Origin: Pontibacillus halophilus JSM 076056 = DSM 19796
GTDB taxonomy: Bacteria > Bacillota > Bacilli > Bacillales > BH030062
DNA: 64,000 nucleotides
Direction: 5' to 3'
Assembly: GCF_000425205.1 (NCBI RefSeq)
Contig: NZ_AULI01000009.1
Location: 62,001-126,000 of the forward strand
Shown: piece by piece, positions 16,007 to 24,918 of the stretch
Position numbering within the stretch: the stretch's first letter is position 1
Layout: each line of letters begins with the position of its first letter
Program-made: the position numbers and the translations under genes
Notes under the pieces: model-generated
Told to the model about the DNA's origin: nothing
Databases searched by the model: none
Seen by the model: only the letters and a program-made list of their open reading frames with translations

Positions 16007-17362
16007 TTAAGAGAAGAGACTTGCTACATCGCTTTCAGCAGATGGATAGACAAATGTCAGCGCTTTGACCTCTTCTTTCGTCATTCCTTTCTCAATGGCT
16101 AGCGTGAACAAATTAATTAAATGTTCACTGTAGCTATTCAAGAGATGCACACCAAGCAGTTTACCTGTCGATTTGTCCGTAAGAACTTTCGAATAGGCAG
16201 TGGATTCATTCGTTCGTTTGTACGTAAAGAAGCCAGATAAGTCTTTGGAAAGAACATCGTAATCTGTCCCTAATTTTTTCAATTGTTCTTCTGTTGCGCC
16301 TACGGATGCAAGAGGAGGGTACGTAAATACAATGCTTGGAATGTGCGTCGGCAAGGTTGTAGGTTGCGTGCCATAAAGTAGATGCTCAATGGCTCTTGAC
16401 CCTTCTTGCCCAGCTACTGGAGTCAGTGGTAGCTCATTTGTATAAGCGCAATCTCCTGCTGCATAAATATGATTGAATTCATACGTTTGATAAGTAGAAT
16501 CGACAACAATACCTTGCTTTGTATAAGAGATTCCAACTTCGTCTAATCCCATGTTCTCAATATTTGGCGTTCTCCCTGCCCCGTGTACCACTAAGTCGGC
16601 TTCAAGTGTGATTGGGCGCCCGTCTTTCTTCGCTTCTACCGTGTACATTCCATCATGTTGCTTAATTGATGTTACGTTGGTCTCTGTATGGATGATTATT
16701 CCTTTTGCCTCTGAACTTTCTTTAAGCTTTGTCTTTACATCATAATCGAATCCATCAGATAGAATCATAGGACTACGTTCAAATACTACAACCTCAGACC
16801 CGGCTGCTCTTGCTAGATGAGCGAATTCCATAGAGATGTAACCACCGCCAATAAACACGATTGAAGGCGGGAGGTCTTCTAATTCGAAGAACTGATCGCT
16901 TGTGTATAAGTGCTCTGCTCCATCTATAGGCAACCCAGATGGCTTAGCGCCTGTGGCGATAAAGATGGAATCACCGGTAAGGGTATGAGAACCTGCTTGT
17001 ACCGTATGAGAATCTTTTAACACCCCTTTGCTATGGTAAGTGTGGATACCTTTCTCTTTATACATATTCTCACGTGATTCTGGAACAGGGTGTGTGAAGG
17101 TGTCTTTAAATGTCTTTAAGTCTTTCCAGTTTAGTGTGACTTCACCGTTTATTCCGTGACCTATATTATTCTTCGTTTGTTCGTATAGTTGGCTAATGCC
17201 AACCATAACCTTCTTCGGATCACATCCGCGATTTGGACATGTCCCTCCATAGGGTCTCTCATCAATAATTGCTACAGATTTATTTTCATCTGCAGCTGCA
17301 ACAGCTGCAGAAGTACCAGCTACTCCAGTTCCAATTACAAGTAAATCATAGTGCATGGACAT
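16007..17362 (-). CDS. Pyridine nucleotide-disulfide oxidoreductase-like flavoprotein
   Basis: The 451-residue flavoprotein has the FAD motif GTGVAGTSAA (about 10-19), the redox disulfide CPNRGCDPKK (about 42-51), the NAD(P) motif GGGYISMEFA (near 172) and the second FAD motif IYAAGDCA. This is the layout of glutathione reductase, dihydrolipoyl dehydrogenase and mercuric reductase. The C-terminal interface, which in active relatives supplies a His-Glu dyad (HPT..E), reads VYPSAESD here, so the catalytic base is missing. It may reduce a different disulfide or metal. It is transcribed alone, start ATG 17362 behind GGAGGAACG. Confidence 0.85.
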   Translation of the reverse strand: MSMHYDLLVIGTGVAGTSAAVAAADENKSVAIIDERPYGGTCPNRGCDPKKVMVGISQLYEQTKNNIGHGINGEVTLNWKDLKTFKDTFTHPVPESRENMYKEKGIHTYHSKGVLKDSHTVQAGSHTLTGDSIFIATGAKPSGLPIDGAEHLYTSDQFFELEDLPPSIVFIGGGYISMEFAHLARAAGSEVVVFERSPMILSDGFDYDVKTKLKESSEAKGIIIHTETNVTSIKQHDGMYTVEAKKDGRPITLEADLVVHGAGRTPNIENMGLDEVGISYTKQGIVVDSTYQTYEFNHIYAAGDCAYTNELPLTPVAGQEGSRAIEHLLYGTQPTTLPTHIPSIVFTYPPLASVGATEEQLKKLGTDYDVLSKDLSGFFTYKRTNESTAYSKVLTDKSTGKLLGVHLLNSYSEHLINLFTLAIEKGMTKEEVKALTFVYPSAESDVASLFS

Positions 17363-17500
17363 GAGAATCGTTCCTCCTTGTTTTGATTACACTTTGCCTT
17401 GTTACCCTCTTCAAAAACGTAGCAAACAGGTTAAAAACATTTGGATTTGTTACAATTTTAGTATTGGTCTTATTACAAATATGAGAAATGAGGGGTTAGG

Positions 17501-18775
17501 ATGGTGGAGAGAAGAACTCCAATTCCAATCGAAGAAGCAATTGAAAGAGTGATGAAGTATCCGTTAGGAGGGGGTGTAGAAGCTGTATCAATTGAGGAGA
17601 GTGATGGGAGGGTGCTCGCTAAGCCGTTGCTAGCTACTCATCCTGTTCCTCCATTTCGGAAGTCTCCATACGACGGATTTGCGTTTCGTGCAGAAGACAC
17701 GAAAGGGGCTTTAGAGAATCATCCTGTAACCTTTCGAATTGTTGAACACGTACCTGCGGGACACGTAAGTACGTATGAATTGGGGCGAGGAGAAGCGGTC
17801 CGCATTATGACGGGGGCGAAAATCCCTGATGAAGCCACATGTGTAGCTATGTTTGAGGTGTGTCAGGAGTACGTTCAAGACGAAGAAGAATATGTAAGCA
17901 TTAAAAGAGAAATGAAAGCAGGTCAGAACGTCATGGAAGCAGGTTCTGAAACAGAAGATGGTCAGGTGTTAGTGGGTGCTGGTAAAGTGATTAATCCTGG
18001 AGTGAAAGCTCTATTGGCGACGTTCGGCTACAGCGTTGTTCACGTATATAAAAAGCCTCGGATTGGGGTGTTTGCGACAGGAACAGAGCTCATTGATGTA
18101 GACGCGCCGCTTGTAGATGGGAAGATTAGAAATTCAAATGCCTCTATGGTTGTATCTCAAATCAAGCGTGCTGGGGGAGTACCAATCTATTTCGGTTCCT
18201 TACGAGATGAGCTACACCAAAGTTATGAATCAATGAAAGTAGCTCTAGAGGAAGTGGATGTGCTCATTACGACTGGGGGTGTATCCGTTGGAGATTTCGA
18301 TTTGCTTCCAGCTATTTATGAGAAACTTGGGGCTAAGGTTCTCTTCAATAAGGTTGCCATGAGACCTGGCAGTGTTACAACTGTTGCCAGTGTGGATGGG
18401 AAGCTACTCTTTGGTTTATCCGGAAACCCTTCCGCTTGTTATGCAGGGTTTGAATTATTTGTACGCCCAATAATAAGGGGAGGACTTGGAACTTCGGCTA
18501 TTCATCCACCGAAAACGTTAGCCACACTCAAGGGAGACTTTGGAAAGGCGAATCCGTTTACAAGGTTTGTAAGAGGGAAATTAGTACTACAAGAAGGTAG
18601 GGTCTTTGCACAACCCGTAGGGATAGACAAATCTGGGGTAGTGACCTCTTTGGCTGAGACAACGATATTAATTAAGCTTCACGGGGGTACAAGAGGCCAT
18701 CAAGAAGGCGATGTTGTCGATGTGCTTCTCTTGGAGACAGATGAAGGTGACCCACATACATGGACAGCACATTGA
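17501..18775 (+). CDS. moeA: Molybdopterin molybdenumtransferase MoeA
   Basis: A 424-residue MoeA: SPYDGFAFRAED near residue 55, RIMTGAKIPDE, GTELID, RNSNASMV, TTGGVSVGDFD and GLSGNPSACYAGF are all in place. MoeA inserts molybdate into adenylylated molybdopterin to finish the molybdenum cofactor. The start follows GAGGGGTTAGG. It is followed 48 bp later by moaA, forming a small Moco operon; the other Moco genes (moaB/C/D/E, mobA) are not in this window. Confidence 0.95.
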   Translation: MVERRTPIPIEEAIERVMKYPLGGGVEAVSIEESDGRVLAKPLLATHPVPPFRKSPYDGFAFRAEDTKGALENHPVTFRIVEHVPAGHVSTYELGRGEAVRIMTGAKIPDEATCVAMFEVCQEYVQDEEEYVSIKREMKAGQNVMEAGSETEDGQVLVGAGKVINPGVKALLATFGYSVVHVYKKPRIGVFATGTELIDVDAPLVDGKIRNSNASMVVSQIKRAGGVPIYFGSLRDELHQSYESMKVALEEVDVLITTGGVSVGDFDLLPAIYEKLGAKVLFNKVAMRPGSVTTVASVDGKLLFGLSGNPSACYAGFELFVRPIIRGGLGTSAIHPPKTLATLKGDFGKANPFTRFVRGKLVLQEGRVFAQPVGIDKSGVVTSLAETTILIKLHGGTRGHQEGDVVDVLLLETDEGDPHTWTAH

Positions 18776-18823
18776 ACGGTATGTAACAATGGTTAGAAAT
18801 GGATGAAAAGGGGAGGGGTAGGA

Positions 18824-19840
18824 ATGGGAGGTACACCTATTGTAGACAAGCTCAATCGCCCTCTGAAAGATTTACGGATCTCTGTTATTGACCAATGTAA
18901 TTTTAGGTGCAGCTATTGTATGCCGAAAGAACTATTTGGAGCGGACCACGTCTTTCTACCAGAAAGCGAACTGCTTTCATTTGATGAGATCACACGGGTT
19001 GCTCGCTCTTTCGCATCGCTAGGTGTTGAGAAGATCCGTATTACTGGTGGAGAGCCACTGCTTCGCAAAAACTTACCAGAGCTTATCCAACGTCTTACAT
19101 ATATTGAAGGGATAAGGGACATCGCTTTAACGACAAACGGAATCTTCCTTCCGAAACAAGCTGAAGCATTAAAGGAAGCAGGGCTCAACCGAATTAACCT
19201 GAGTCTTGATGCCATAGAGGACCGTGTATTTCGTGAAGTGAACGGACGAGGGGTGAAGATAAGTCCAGTACTGAAAGGGATTGAAGCAGCAAGAAACTCT
19301 GGATTAACCGTCAAGGTAAATATGGTCGTGAAAAAGGGGATGAATGAAGACCAACTTCTCCCAATGGCGCGTTATTTTAAAGGGGGCGGGGTTGTATTAA
19401 GATTCATTGAGTTCATGGACGTAGGCAATTCAAACGGATGGGATTTAGATCACGTGCTCACAAAGAAACAAATCCTAAATTCGATTCATAATGAAATGCC
19501 TCTTGTCCCTGCTGAGCCAAACTATTATGGAGAAGTAGCAGATCGGTACTATTACGAAGATGGCGAAGGGGAAATTGGAATAATTTCATCCGTTACCGAC
19601 TCGTTCTGTTCCACCTGTACCCGTGCACGCATATCAGCTGATGGAATGCTCTATCATTGTTTGTTCGCAAGTGACGGATATAGCATAAAGAACTTATTAA
19701 GGAAAGACGCTCTATCAGACGAGGCGCTTACAGGTGTGATTCGTAAGAAATGGTCACACCGAAACGACCGCTACTCAGACGAAAGAAAAGACGGCGTACC
19801 AGCAAAGAAAAAGATTGAAATGTCTTATATAGGAGGCTAA
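18824..19840 (+). CDS. moaA: GTP 3',8-cyclase MoaA
   Basis: A radical SAM enzyme of 338 residues that carries out the first step of molybdenum cofactor synthesis, turning GTP into 3',8-cyclo-GTP. The SAM cluster motif CNFRCSYC (about 24-31), TGGEPLLR, and the C-terminal second cluster [10 protein letters not shown]...C are present, and the protein ends in Gly-Gly as active MoaA must. ATG 18824 is chosen because GGGAGGGG lies 6 bases before it; the ATG at 18803 lacks a site. Confidence 0.95.
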   Translation: MGGTPIVDKLNRPLKDLRISVIDQCNFRCSYCMPKELFGADHVFLPESELLSFDEITRVARSFASLGVEKIRITGGEPLLRKNLPELIQRLTYIEGIRDIALTTNGIFLPKQAEALKEAGLNRINLSLDAIEDRVFREVNGRGVKISPVLKGIEAARNSGLTVKVNMVVKKGMNEDQLLPMARYFKGGGVVLRFIEFMDVGNSNGWDLDHVLTKKQILNSIHNEMPLVPAEPNYYGEVADRYYYEDGEGEIGIISSVTDSFCSTCTRARISADGMLYHCLFASDGYSIKNLLRKDALSDEALTGVIRKKWSHRNDRYSDERKDGVPAKKKIEMSYIGG

Positions 19841-19923
19841 GAACTCAATTCCTTTATCATCTTGACACATAGGGATAAGCAAGTAAAGTAAAGGTATAGG
19901 ATGTTCAAGGAGGCGGTTGTCGT

Positions 19924-20349
19924 ATGAAGACATTTAAGCTTATTCGATTAAAGGTTATTGAAGAAGGTCAAGAGACGATTGAAGAACAAGAAATAGATCT
20001 CATCGATGGTCTTATTATTAATCGAGAAGATGAGCAAAATCGATGGCTGTTAGAAGCTTATGTGAATAAAACGTATGAATCGTTGTTTACAAGCTATAAA
20101 GATACGGATGCGAAACTCGTCTTGCAAACAAAGATTACGAAACAAAGCAATAACCCAGCCATGTTTATGGCGACGGTTATTGATGTGAACGAGATTGGGG
20201 AAGACATGAATGTCCTCTTCATGGGGACAATGGTAGATTACAAAAAGGAACAAGTCGAACAAATGCTAAAGAAACTAATTGATGAAGGCTATCAAGGAGA
20301 AGAGCTGTTTGAGATGTTTCGGATACGTACATCTGAACAGCCCACATAG
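19924..20349 (+). CDS. ywpF: YwpF-like protein
   Basis: The 141-residue protein matches Bacillus YwpF: MKTFKLIRLKV start, EIDLIDGLIINREDE, WLLEAYVNK, KLVLQTKITKQSNNPA and a C-terminal helical LKKLIDEGY. YwpF has no firmly known function. The start follows AAGGAGGCGG. An arylamine acetyltransferase gene begins 3 bp after its stop, so the two are co-transcribed. Confidence 0.85.
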   Translation: MKTFKLIRLKVIEEGQETIEEQEIDLIDGLIINREDEQNRWLLEAYVNKTYESLFTSYKDTDAKLVLQTKITKQSNNPAMFMATVIDVNEIGEDMNVLFMGTMVDYKKEQVEQMLKKLIDEGYQGEELFEMFRIRTSEQPT

Positions 20350-20352
20350 GCT

Positions 20353-21129
20353 ATGAATGTTAACGAATATTTGCAGCGAATTGGATTGTCTGAACAGCCT
20401 GAACTATCACGTAAAGGACTTCAGGAATTGATGGAGGCACATCTTCTCCATGTTCCATTTGAGAATTTAGATGTAGTTCAAGGACAGCCGATCACATTAG
20501 ATGTGGCTAGATTCTTCGATAAGGTTGTTGAACGAAGACGGGGCGGATTCTGCTACGAGCTAAATGGGTTATTTAACTGGCTGTTACAACAGCTAGGTTT
20601 CGATGTTACCTTCATCGCAGCAACCGTAAAGAATAAAGATGGAACCTATACCTTTCCAAATAGTCATGCGGCGAATCTTGTTGTTCTTGACCAACCTTAT
20701 CTAGTCGACGTTGGATTTGGGGACTCTTTCATCCGCCCACTACCCCTTACCGGGAATGCTCAGTTAGACCCGAGTGGGACGTACCGCGTATCAGAAGAAG
20801 AAGGTAAATACTTCTTAGAACGTAAAGAGTCAGCCTGGCGAGTGCAGTATGAATTTGAGGCTTTAGAACGCTTTTTTCCTTTTTTCGATGAGGCGTTACA
20901 ATTTAATGTAACATCAAGTCAGTCTATCTTCACTCAGGGCGTCATCGCGACCATCCGCCTAAAGAACGGGAGAATCACCATTACAGATCATTCGTATACC
21001 GTCTATAAGCGAGGGTCGAAGACGAAATATACCATTTCTCATTCGCAGCAATTAGTTGACTTAATCCATAAGCATATGTCTATCCCTTTATCAGAGCTGG
21101 AATGGCTGAAGACCCCTTCTCCACATTAA
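20353..21129 (+). CDS. Arylamine N-acetyltransferase
   Basis: A 258-residue NAT. The Cys-His-Asp triad is visible: RGGFCYELNGLF (Cys near residue 69), NSHAANLVV (His) and LVDVGFGDSF (Asp). NATs move acetyl or other acyl groups from CoA to arylamines and hydrazines in the cytoplasm. HVPFENLDV near residue 35 is a further family motif. The start lies 3 bp after ywpF with only a weak ribosome binding site, suggesting coupled translation. Confidence 0.9.
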   Translation: MNVNEYLQRIGLSEQPELSRKGLQELMEAHLLHVPFENLDVVQGQPITLDVARFFDKVVERRRGGFCYELNGLFNWLLQQLGFDVTFIAATVKNKDGTYTFPNSHAANLVVLDQPYLVDVGFGDSFIRPLPLTGNAQLDPSGTYRVSEEEGKYFLERKESAWRVQYEFEALERFFPFFDEALQFNVTSSQSIFTQGVIATIRLKNGRITITDHSYTVYKRGSKTKYTISHSQQLVDLIHKHMSIPLSELEWLKTPSPH

Positions 21130-21143
21130 TAGGAGAGGGGGTC
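21111..21143 (+). terminator. Strong hairpin after the acetyltransferase
   Basis: A 12-bp stem with one G-U pair (GACCCCTTCTCC 21111-21122 with 21132-21143). No T-run follows, so it may be a 3' stabiliser rather than a terminator. Confidence 0.45.
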
Positions 21144-21330
21144 ACGTATGACGTGCTGCTATAAGAAAATACATAAAAACGAAGAAAAGAAGTAGTCAAC
21201 CATTCACCTGGCGTGATAACATCTTTAGAGTTAGCGGACGATGAAGGTTCGCCCTATCGCAACAAACCGCATCAGGATGGGTATGCTAGGTATGATAGGA
21301 CTAAGTACGGTAGGTAAAGGAGCTAAGGTT

Positions 21331-22692
21331 ATGTGGATTCGACATCGAAGCTACCGGTGGCTAAACGCGCTCTCACCGGTTCAACTCATCGTCATTTTTT
21401 ACGCAAGTGCTGTTCTATTGGCAACGATTCTTATAGGATTGCCGTTATCCCATCAAAGTGGAGTAACACTTTCCTTTATCGATGTCGTCTTTACAGCAGT
21501 GAGTGCTGTAAGTGTAACGGGATTAACCGTCGTACCTACCGCAGATACGTTTAGTACGTTCGGAGTATTTGTCATTGCCTTTGTACTTCAATTTGGAGGC
21601 ATTGGTATTATGGCGATTGGTACATTTATTTGGATTGTATTAGGGAAGAAGATTGGCTTGAGAGAACGACGTCTAATTATGACTGACCAGAATCAGACAA
21701 CTTTCCAAGGCATGGTGAAGCTGATTAAGCAGATTCTAGCACTTATTCTTACGATTGAATTAATTGGTTTTCTTGTCTTAGGGACGTATTTCCTTCAATA
21801 TTATGATTCTTGGCAACAAGCGTACTTCCAAGGTTTCTTCGCCTCAATTAGTGCGACAACAAATGGTGGATTTGATATTACGGGGCAGTCACTAATCCCC
21901 TTTAAAGATGATTACTTTGTTCAATTCATTCATATGGTCCTCATCATGTTCGGGGCAATAGGGTTTCCGGTACTCATTGAAGTGCGCGAATATCTGTTTG
22001 CGAAGACAGAAGAACGTCGTTTTATGCGATTTTCCTTATTTACAAAGGTTACAACATTAACGTTCTTCCTGCTTGTCATATTTGGCACGGTCGTTATTGC
22101 CTTGTTAGAATTTCAATATTTCTTCGCTGATAAGAAATGGCATGAAATTCTGTTTTATTCCTTGTTCCAATCCATTACCACAAGGAGTGGTGGGTTATCC
22201 ACGATGGATGTAAGTCAATTCACTGAGCAAACCGAACTTGTCATGTCTGCCCTCATGTTTATCGGTGCATCACCGAGTAGTGTCGGGGGCGGTATCCGGA
22301 CCACGTCGTTTGCCCTCGTTATTATCTTTGTACTTACGTTTGCCAGAGGCCAGCAACGCATTCATATCTTTGGTCGTGAAGTACATAATGACGATCTAAA
22401 TAAGGCTGTCGTTGTCACAATCATGGCGGTCATTACCGTGTCGACTTCTGTGATCTTACTCACCATTACAGAGTCTTTCCCGCTGACAGAGATTATCTTT
22501 GAAGTGACTTCTGCCTTCGGAACGGTGGGCTTGTCTCTAGGTATTACACCAGACCTGTCGACAATTGGGAAAGTCACCATAATCATTCTCATGTTCATCG
22601 GTAGGATTGGAATCCTGTCTTTCTTGTTTACCTTTAAGAAAGAGAAGAAAGGGAACTATCATTACCCGACGGAACGAATTATTATTGGATAA
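21331..22692 (+). CDS. Ktr/Trk-type potassium uptake channel subunit (TrkH family)
   Basis: A 453-residue membrane protein with the four pore loops of the KtrB/TrkH family: SVTGLTVVPT, TTNGGFDITG, TRSGGLSTMD and AFGTVGLSLG. It forms a K+ (or Na+/K+) uptake channel that normally needs a KtrA/KtrC RCK subunit; none is adjacent, as for KtrD of B. subtilis. ATG 21331 is chosen because AAAGGAG (21316-21322) is correctly spaced; the 30 extra codons from 21241 have no site. The 187 bp upstream could hold a leader, but I do not recognise the c-di-AMP riboswitch there. Confidence 0.9.
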   Translation: MWIRHRSYRWLNALSPVQLIVIFYASAVLLATILIGLPLSHQSGVTLSFIDVVFTAVSAVSVTGLTVVPTADTFSTFGVFVIAFVLQFGGIGIMAIGTFIWIVLGKKIGLRERRLIMTDQNQTTFQGMVKLIKQILALILTIELIGFLVLGTYFLQYYDSWQQAYFQGFFASISATTNGGFDITGQSLIPFKDDYFVQFIHMVLIMFGAIGFPVLIEVREYLFAKTEERRFMRFSLFTKVTTLTFFLLVIFGTVVIALLEFQYFFADKKWHEILFYSLFQSITTRSGGLSTMDVSQFTEQTELVMSALMFIGASPSSVGGGIRTTSFALVIIFVLTFARGQQRIHIFGREVHNDDLNKAVVVTIMAVITVSTSVILLTITESFPLTEIIFEVTSAFGTVGLSLGITPDLSTIGKVTIIILMFIGRIGILSFLFTFKKEKKGNYHYPTERIIIG

Positions 22693-22700
22693 TACAAACA

Positions 22701-22730
22701 AGCCTGCCTCAAAATGAGGCAGGCTTTTGA
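22701..22730. terminator. Bidirectional terminator
   Basis: AGCCTGCCTCA (22701-22711) pairs perfectly with TGAGGCAGGCT (22715-22725), followed by TTTT. It separates the convergent potassium channel and YjcZ genes. Confidence 0.85.
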
Positions 22731-22734
22731 TTTG

Positions 22735-22866
22735 TTAGCAGTAAAATGCAGCACCAACGATAATAAGAAGGATAAATAGTACGACGATTAGCGCAAAGCC
22801 TCCGCCGTAACCGTAGCCACCTTGATATCCGCCATAACAGCAACCGTGTCCGTAACCATAACCCAT
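22735..22866 (-). CDS. YjcZ-family microprotein (sporulation-associated)
   Basis: A 43-residue peptide. The first half is rich in Gly, Tyr and Cys ([16 protein letters not shown]), then comes a single hydrophobic helix [18 protein letters not shown] ending in Tyr-Cys. This is the typical form of the YjcZ family of small membrane peptides found in spore formers. TGGAGGTGAT (22880-22871) gives an ideal ribosome binding site. It lies 86 bp downstream of the radical SAM gene on the same strand. Confidence 0.85.
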   Translation of the reverse strand: MGYGYGHGCCYGGYQGGYGYGGGFALIVVLFILLIIVGAAFYC

Positions 22867-22952
22867 TCATATCACCTCCATTTTCATTACACTCTCACTA
22901 TATGAAGGCAGAGGCATTTCTGTATGGACGAACGCCTAGTGTTAGAAATAAG

Positions 22953-24677
22953 TTAGGCGATAGGGGGTGGGCAATGATGGAACGTTACTTGTTCGTCTTC
23001 TGGTCCGTACCATGCCACTAACAGGGACGGCTCTTCTATGATCTGGCCGCTCTCTTCAAATGTATCAACACGAAAGGCGATAGGATGAATGCATGCATGC
23101 TTGAAGAACTGTCGCTTACTGGTTTGTGTACGGGGGAGTGTGTTCCATACAAACTCATAATAACTGTCTTCGTCCGGCTTTCTTTGATGCAACGATTGTC
23201 TTGGCTTTTGTTTAAAGTGGCTGTAGTAATCAAGATGCATTAAGCCTTCTACTATGCGAATGTCAAGACCAGGTACGGTGGACAAGAATGAAGATAGTCG
23301 CTTGTACAAATCATTTAACTGGTGTCCAATCCGATCAAAGCCTTGGTCATGCCAGTACAAACCAAATTGTTGGAAGAAGTCGAAAGGACTCTTGAAGACT
23401 TCGTCTACTAGATAGCCAATTGTCCGGTCCATAAAGTGCTTATTCCAATATTTCTCCAAGATATCTTCAACTTGCTTAATGGCTAGTACATCCTGAAAGG
23501 AAAGTACATGGTTAGAAAGCATTTCATAGGGCGCATGGTCCATATATTGATAGCTAAACTGTGCTGCATCTCTTCTTAAACCAGTTCCCCGAAGCATCTT
23601 CAGAAATCCTAATTGCAATTCGTCTGGACGTAACCCAAATACTTCATTAAACGTTTCACGAAAGGAAGCGTAGTCTTCTTGAGGCAACCCCGCAATAAGG
23701 TCTACGTGTTGGACAACTTTCCCTCCATCTCGCACGTTGTCAATGGTTCGTTTCAGCTTGATGAAATTCTGCCTTCTTTGTATTAATTCGTTCGTTTCTT
23801 CATTCGTTGATTGTACGCCAATCTCAAAGCGGAATAATCCAGGTGGAGCGTGTGTATTGATGAAGTCAATAACTTCAGGTCTCATAATATCCCCGGTTAC
23901 CTCAAACTGAAATACCGTACCTGGCAGGTGATTCTTAATAAGAAATTGAAACATTTCTAATGCGTAGGAACGGTTAATATTAAAGGTGCGATCTAAGAAT
24001 TTGAACGTTCTTGCCCCTTCACTCATCAAATAGGTTATCTCTTCTTTCATGTAATCAATATCAAAGTACCGAACGCCAACCTCAATAGAAGAAAGGCAGA
24101 ACTGACAGGTGTAAGGGCAACCTCTGCTTGTTTCAATGTAGGCAATCCGTTTGCAAAGCTCATCCTTGTCTTCCTCAAAACGATAAGGAGAAGAAAGGGA
24201 TTGGAGCTTTACTTTAGGAGCGGGGACAGTTGAGCGAATGTGTTCACCTTGCCGATAGGTAATTCCTTTCACATCTTGTAGGGGAGTACCCTTCTCAACA
24301 GTTGATAACAATGTTTTAAACACGTCCTCCCCTTCTCCGCGAACAATAACGTCTACATCCGGAAGGCGTTCCATCCATAGGTCCGCATCATACGTCACTT
24401 CAGGACCTCCTAAGACGATTAAGGTGTTCGGGAGCACTTTGCGGAGAATCGAGAGGATAGGAATGGTCTCTTCGATATTCCATATATAGCAGCTAAATCC
24501 AATGACCTCAGGCTCCTCTTTGTATAATTCCCCTGCAATGGTCATTGGTTCATCATGGATGGTGAACTCTTTCATTGTTACATGGTGGTCAGGGAGAGCG
24601 GCGGATTTTAAATACCGCAGCGCTAAGCTCTTATGAATGTACTTTGCATTTAAGGTTGTAACAGTAGCCTTCATCAT
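22953..24677 (-). CDS. B12-binding radical SAM protein (DUF4080 type)
   Basis: A 574-residue enzyme. The N-terminal 160 residues resemble a cobalamin-binding Rossmann domain (VIGFSCYIWN, LGGPEVTYD, VRGEGEDVF). The radical SAM core follows with the cluster motif CPYTCQFC (near residue 195), SRGC, and QSTNEETN. The C-terminal ~190 residues correspond to the DUF4080 extension. Family members carry out methylations or rearrangements at unreactive carbons; the substrate is unknown. Start ATG 24677 or 24674 behind AAAGGAATGG. Confidence 0.88.
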   Translation of the reverse strand: MMKATVTTLNAKYIHKSLALRYLKSAALPDHHVTMKEFTIHDEPMTIAGELYKEEPEVIGFSCYIWNIEETIPILSILRKVLPNTLIVLGGPEVTYDADLWMERLPDVDVIVRGEGEDVFKTLLSTVEKGTPLQDVKGITYRQGEHIRSTVPAPKVKLQSLSSPYRFEEDKDELCKRIAYIETSRGCPYTCQFCLSSIEVGVRYFDIDYMKEEITYLMSEGARTFKFLDRTFNINRSYALEMFQFLIKNHLPGTVFQFEVTGDIMRPEVIDFINTHAPPGLFRFEIGVQSTNEETNELIQRRQNFIKLKRTIDNVRDGGKVVQHVDLIAGLPQEDYASFRETFNEVFGLRPDELQLGFLKMLRGTGLRRDAAQFSYQYMDHAPYEMLSNHVLSFQDVLAIKQVEDILEKYWNKHFMDRTIGYLVDEVFKSPFDFFQQFGLYWHDQGFDRIGHQLNDLYKRLSSFLSTVPGLDIRIVEGLMHLDYYSHFKQKPRQSLHQRKPDEDSYYEFVWNTLPRTQTSKRQFFKHACIHPIAFRVDTFEESGQIIEEPSLLVAWYGPEDEQVTFHHCPPPIA

Positions 24678-24775
24678 TTAGCCATTCCTTTCTTTATTGA
24701 ACTCTAGCCTCATCGTTGCCGAAACAGCCTGGTATCAGACGTTTTGAAACAATTAAGCAAGGTGAGGATTCAACA

Positions 24776-24808
24776 TTTAACAAATGTTATACAATAAAAG
24801 TACAAAAT
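24776..24808 (+). repeat. Second set of 11-bp phased TACAA elements
   Basis: AACAA (24779), TACAA (24790) and TACAA (24801) start exactly 11 bp apart, about 70 bp upstream of the promoter of the carotenoid operon. Weaker than the set at 24870 but of the same period; may be an auxiliary operator or a second promoter with GTTATACAAT. Confidence 0.35.
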
Positions 24809-24848
24809 ACGTTTAAATTAGGTTGAGAAAGTGAATTAGAGTAGGGAA

Positions 24849-24877
24849 TTGCACTTATTATGATACCTGTGTATAAT
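24849..24877 (+). promoter_or_regulatory. Sigma-A promoter of the rightward carotenoid operon
   Basis: TTGCAC (24849-24854), a 17-bp spacer and a consensus TATAAT (24872-24877) predict a start near 24884, about 35 bases before the GTG start codon. Confidence 0.75.
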
Positions 24878-24899
24878 AAATGTACAACGAATGTATAAC
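24870..24899 (+). promoter_or_regulatory. Three tandem 11-bp direct repeats over the carotenoid promoter (candidate CarH/LitR-type operator)
   Basis: TGTATAAT (24870), TGTACAAC (24881) and TGTATAAC (24892) begin exactly 11 bp apart and cover the -10 box and the start of transcription. MerR-family, B12-dependent photoreceptors of the CarH/LitR type bind tandem 11-bp direct repeats and repress carotenoid genes in the dark. The assignment to that family is an inference; no such regulator is encoded in the window. Confidence 0.5.
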
Positions 24900-24918
24900 G
24901 ATGTGGTGGTGAACGATT

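Noticed and set aside
21144-21330. c-di-AMP (ydaO-type) riboswitch before the potassium channel
   Set aside because: The conserved ydaO core sequences are not recognisable; only short stems such as CCTATC/GATAGG occur. A covariance search would settle it.
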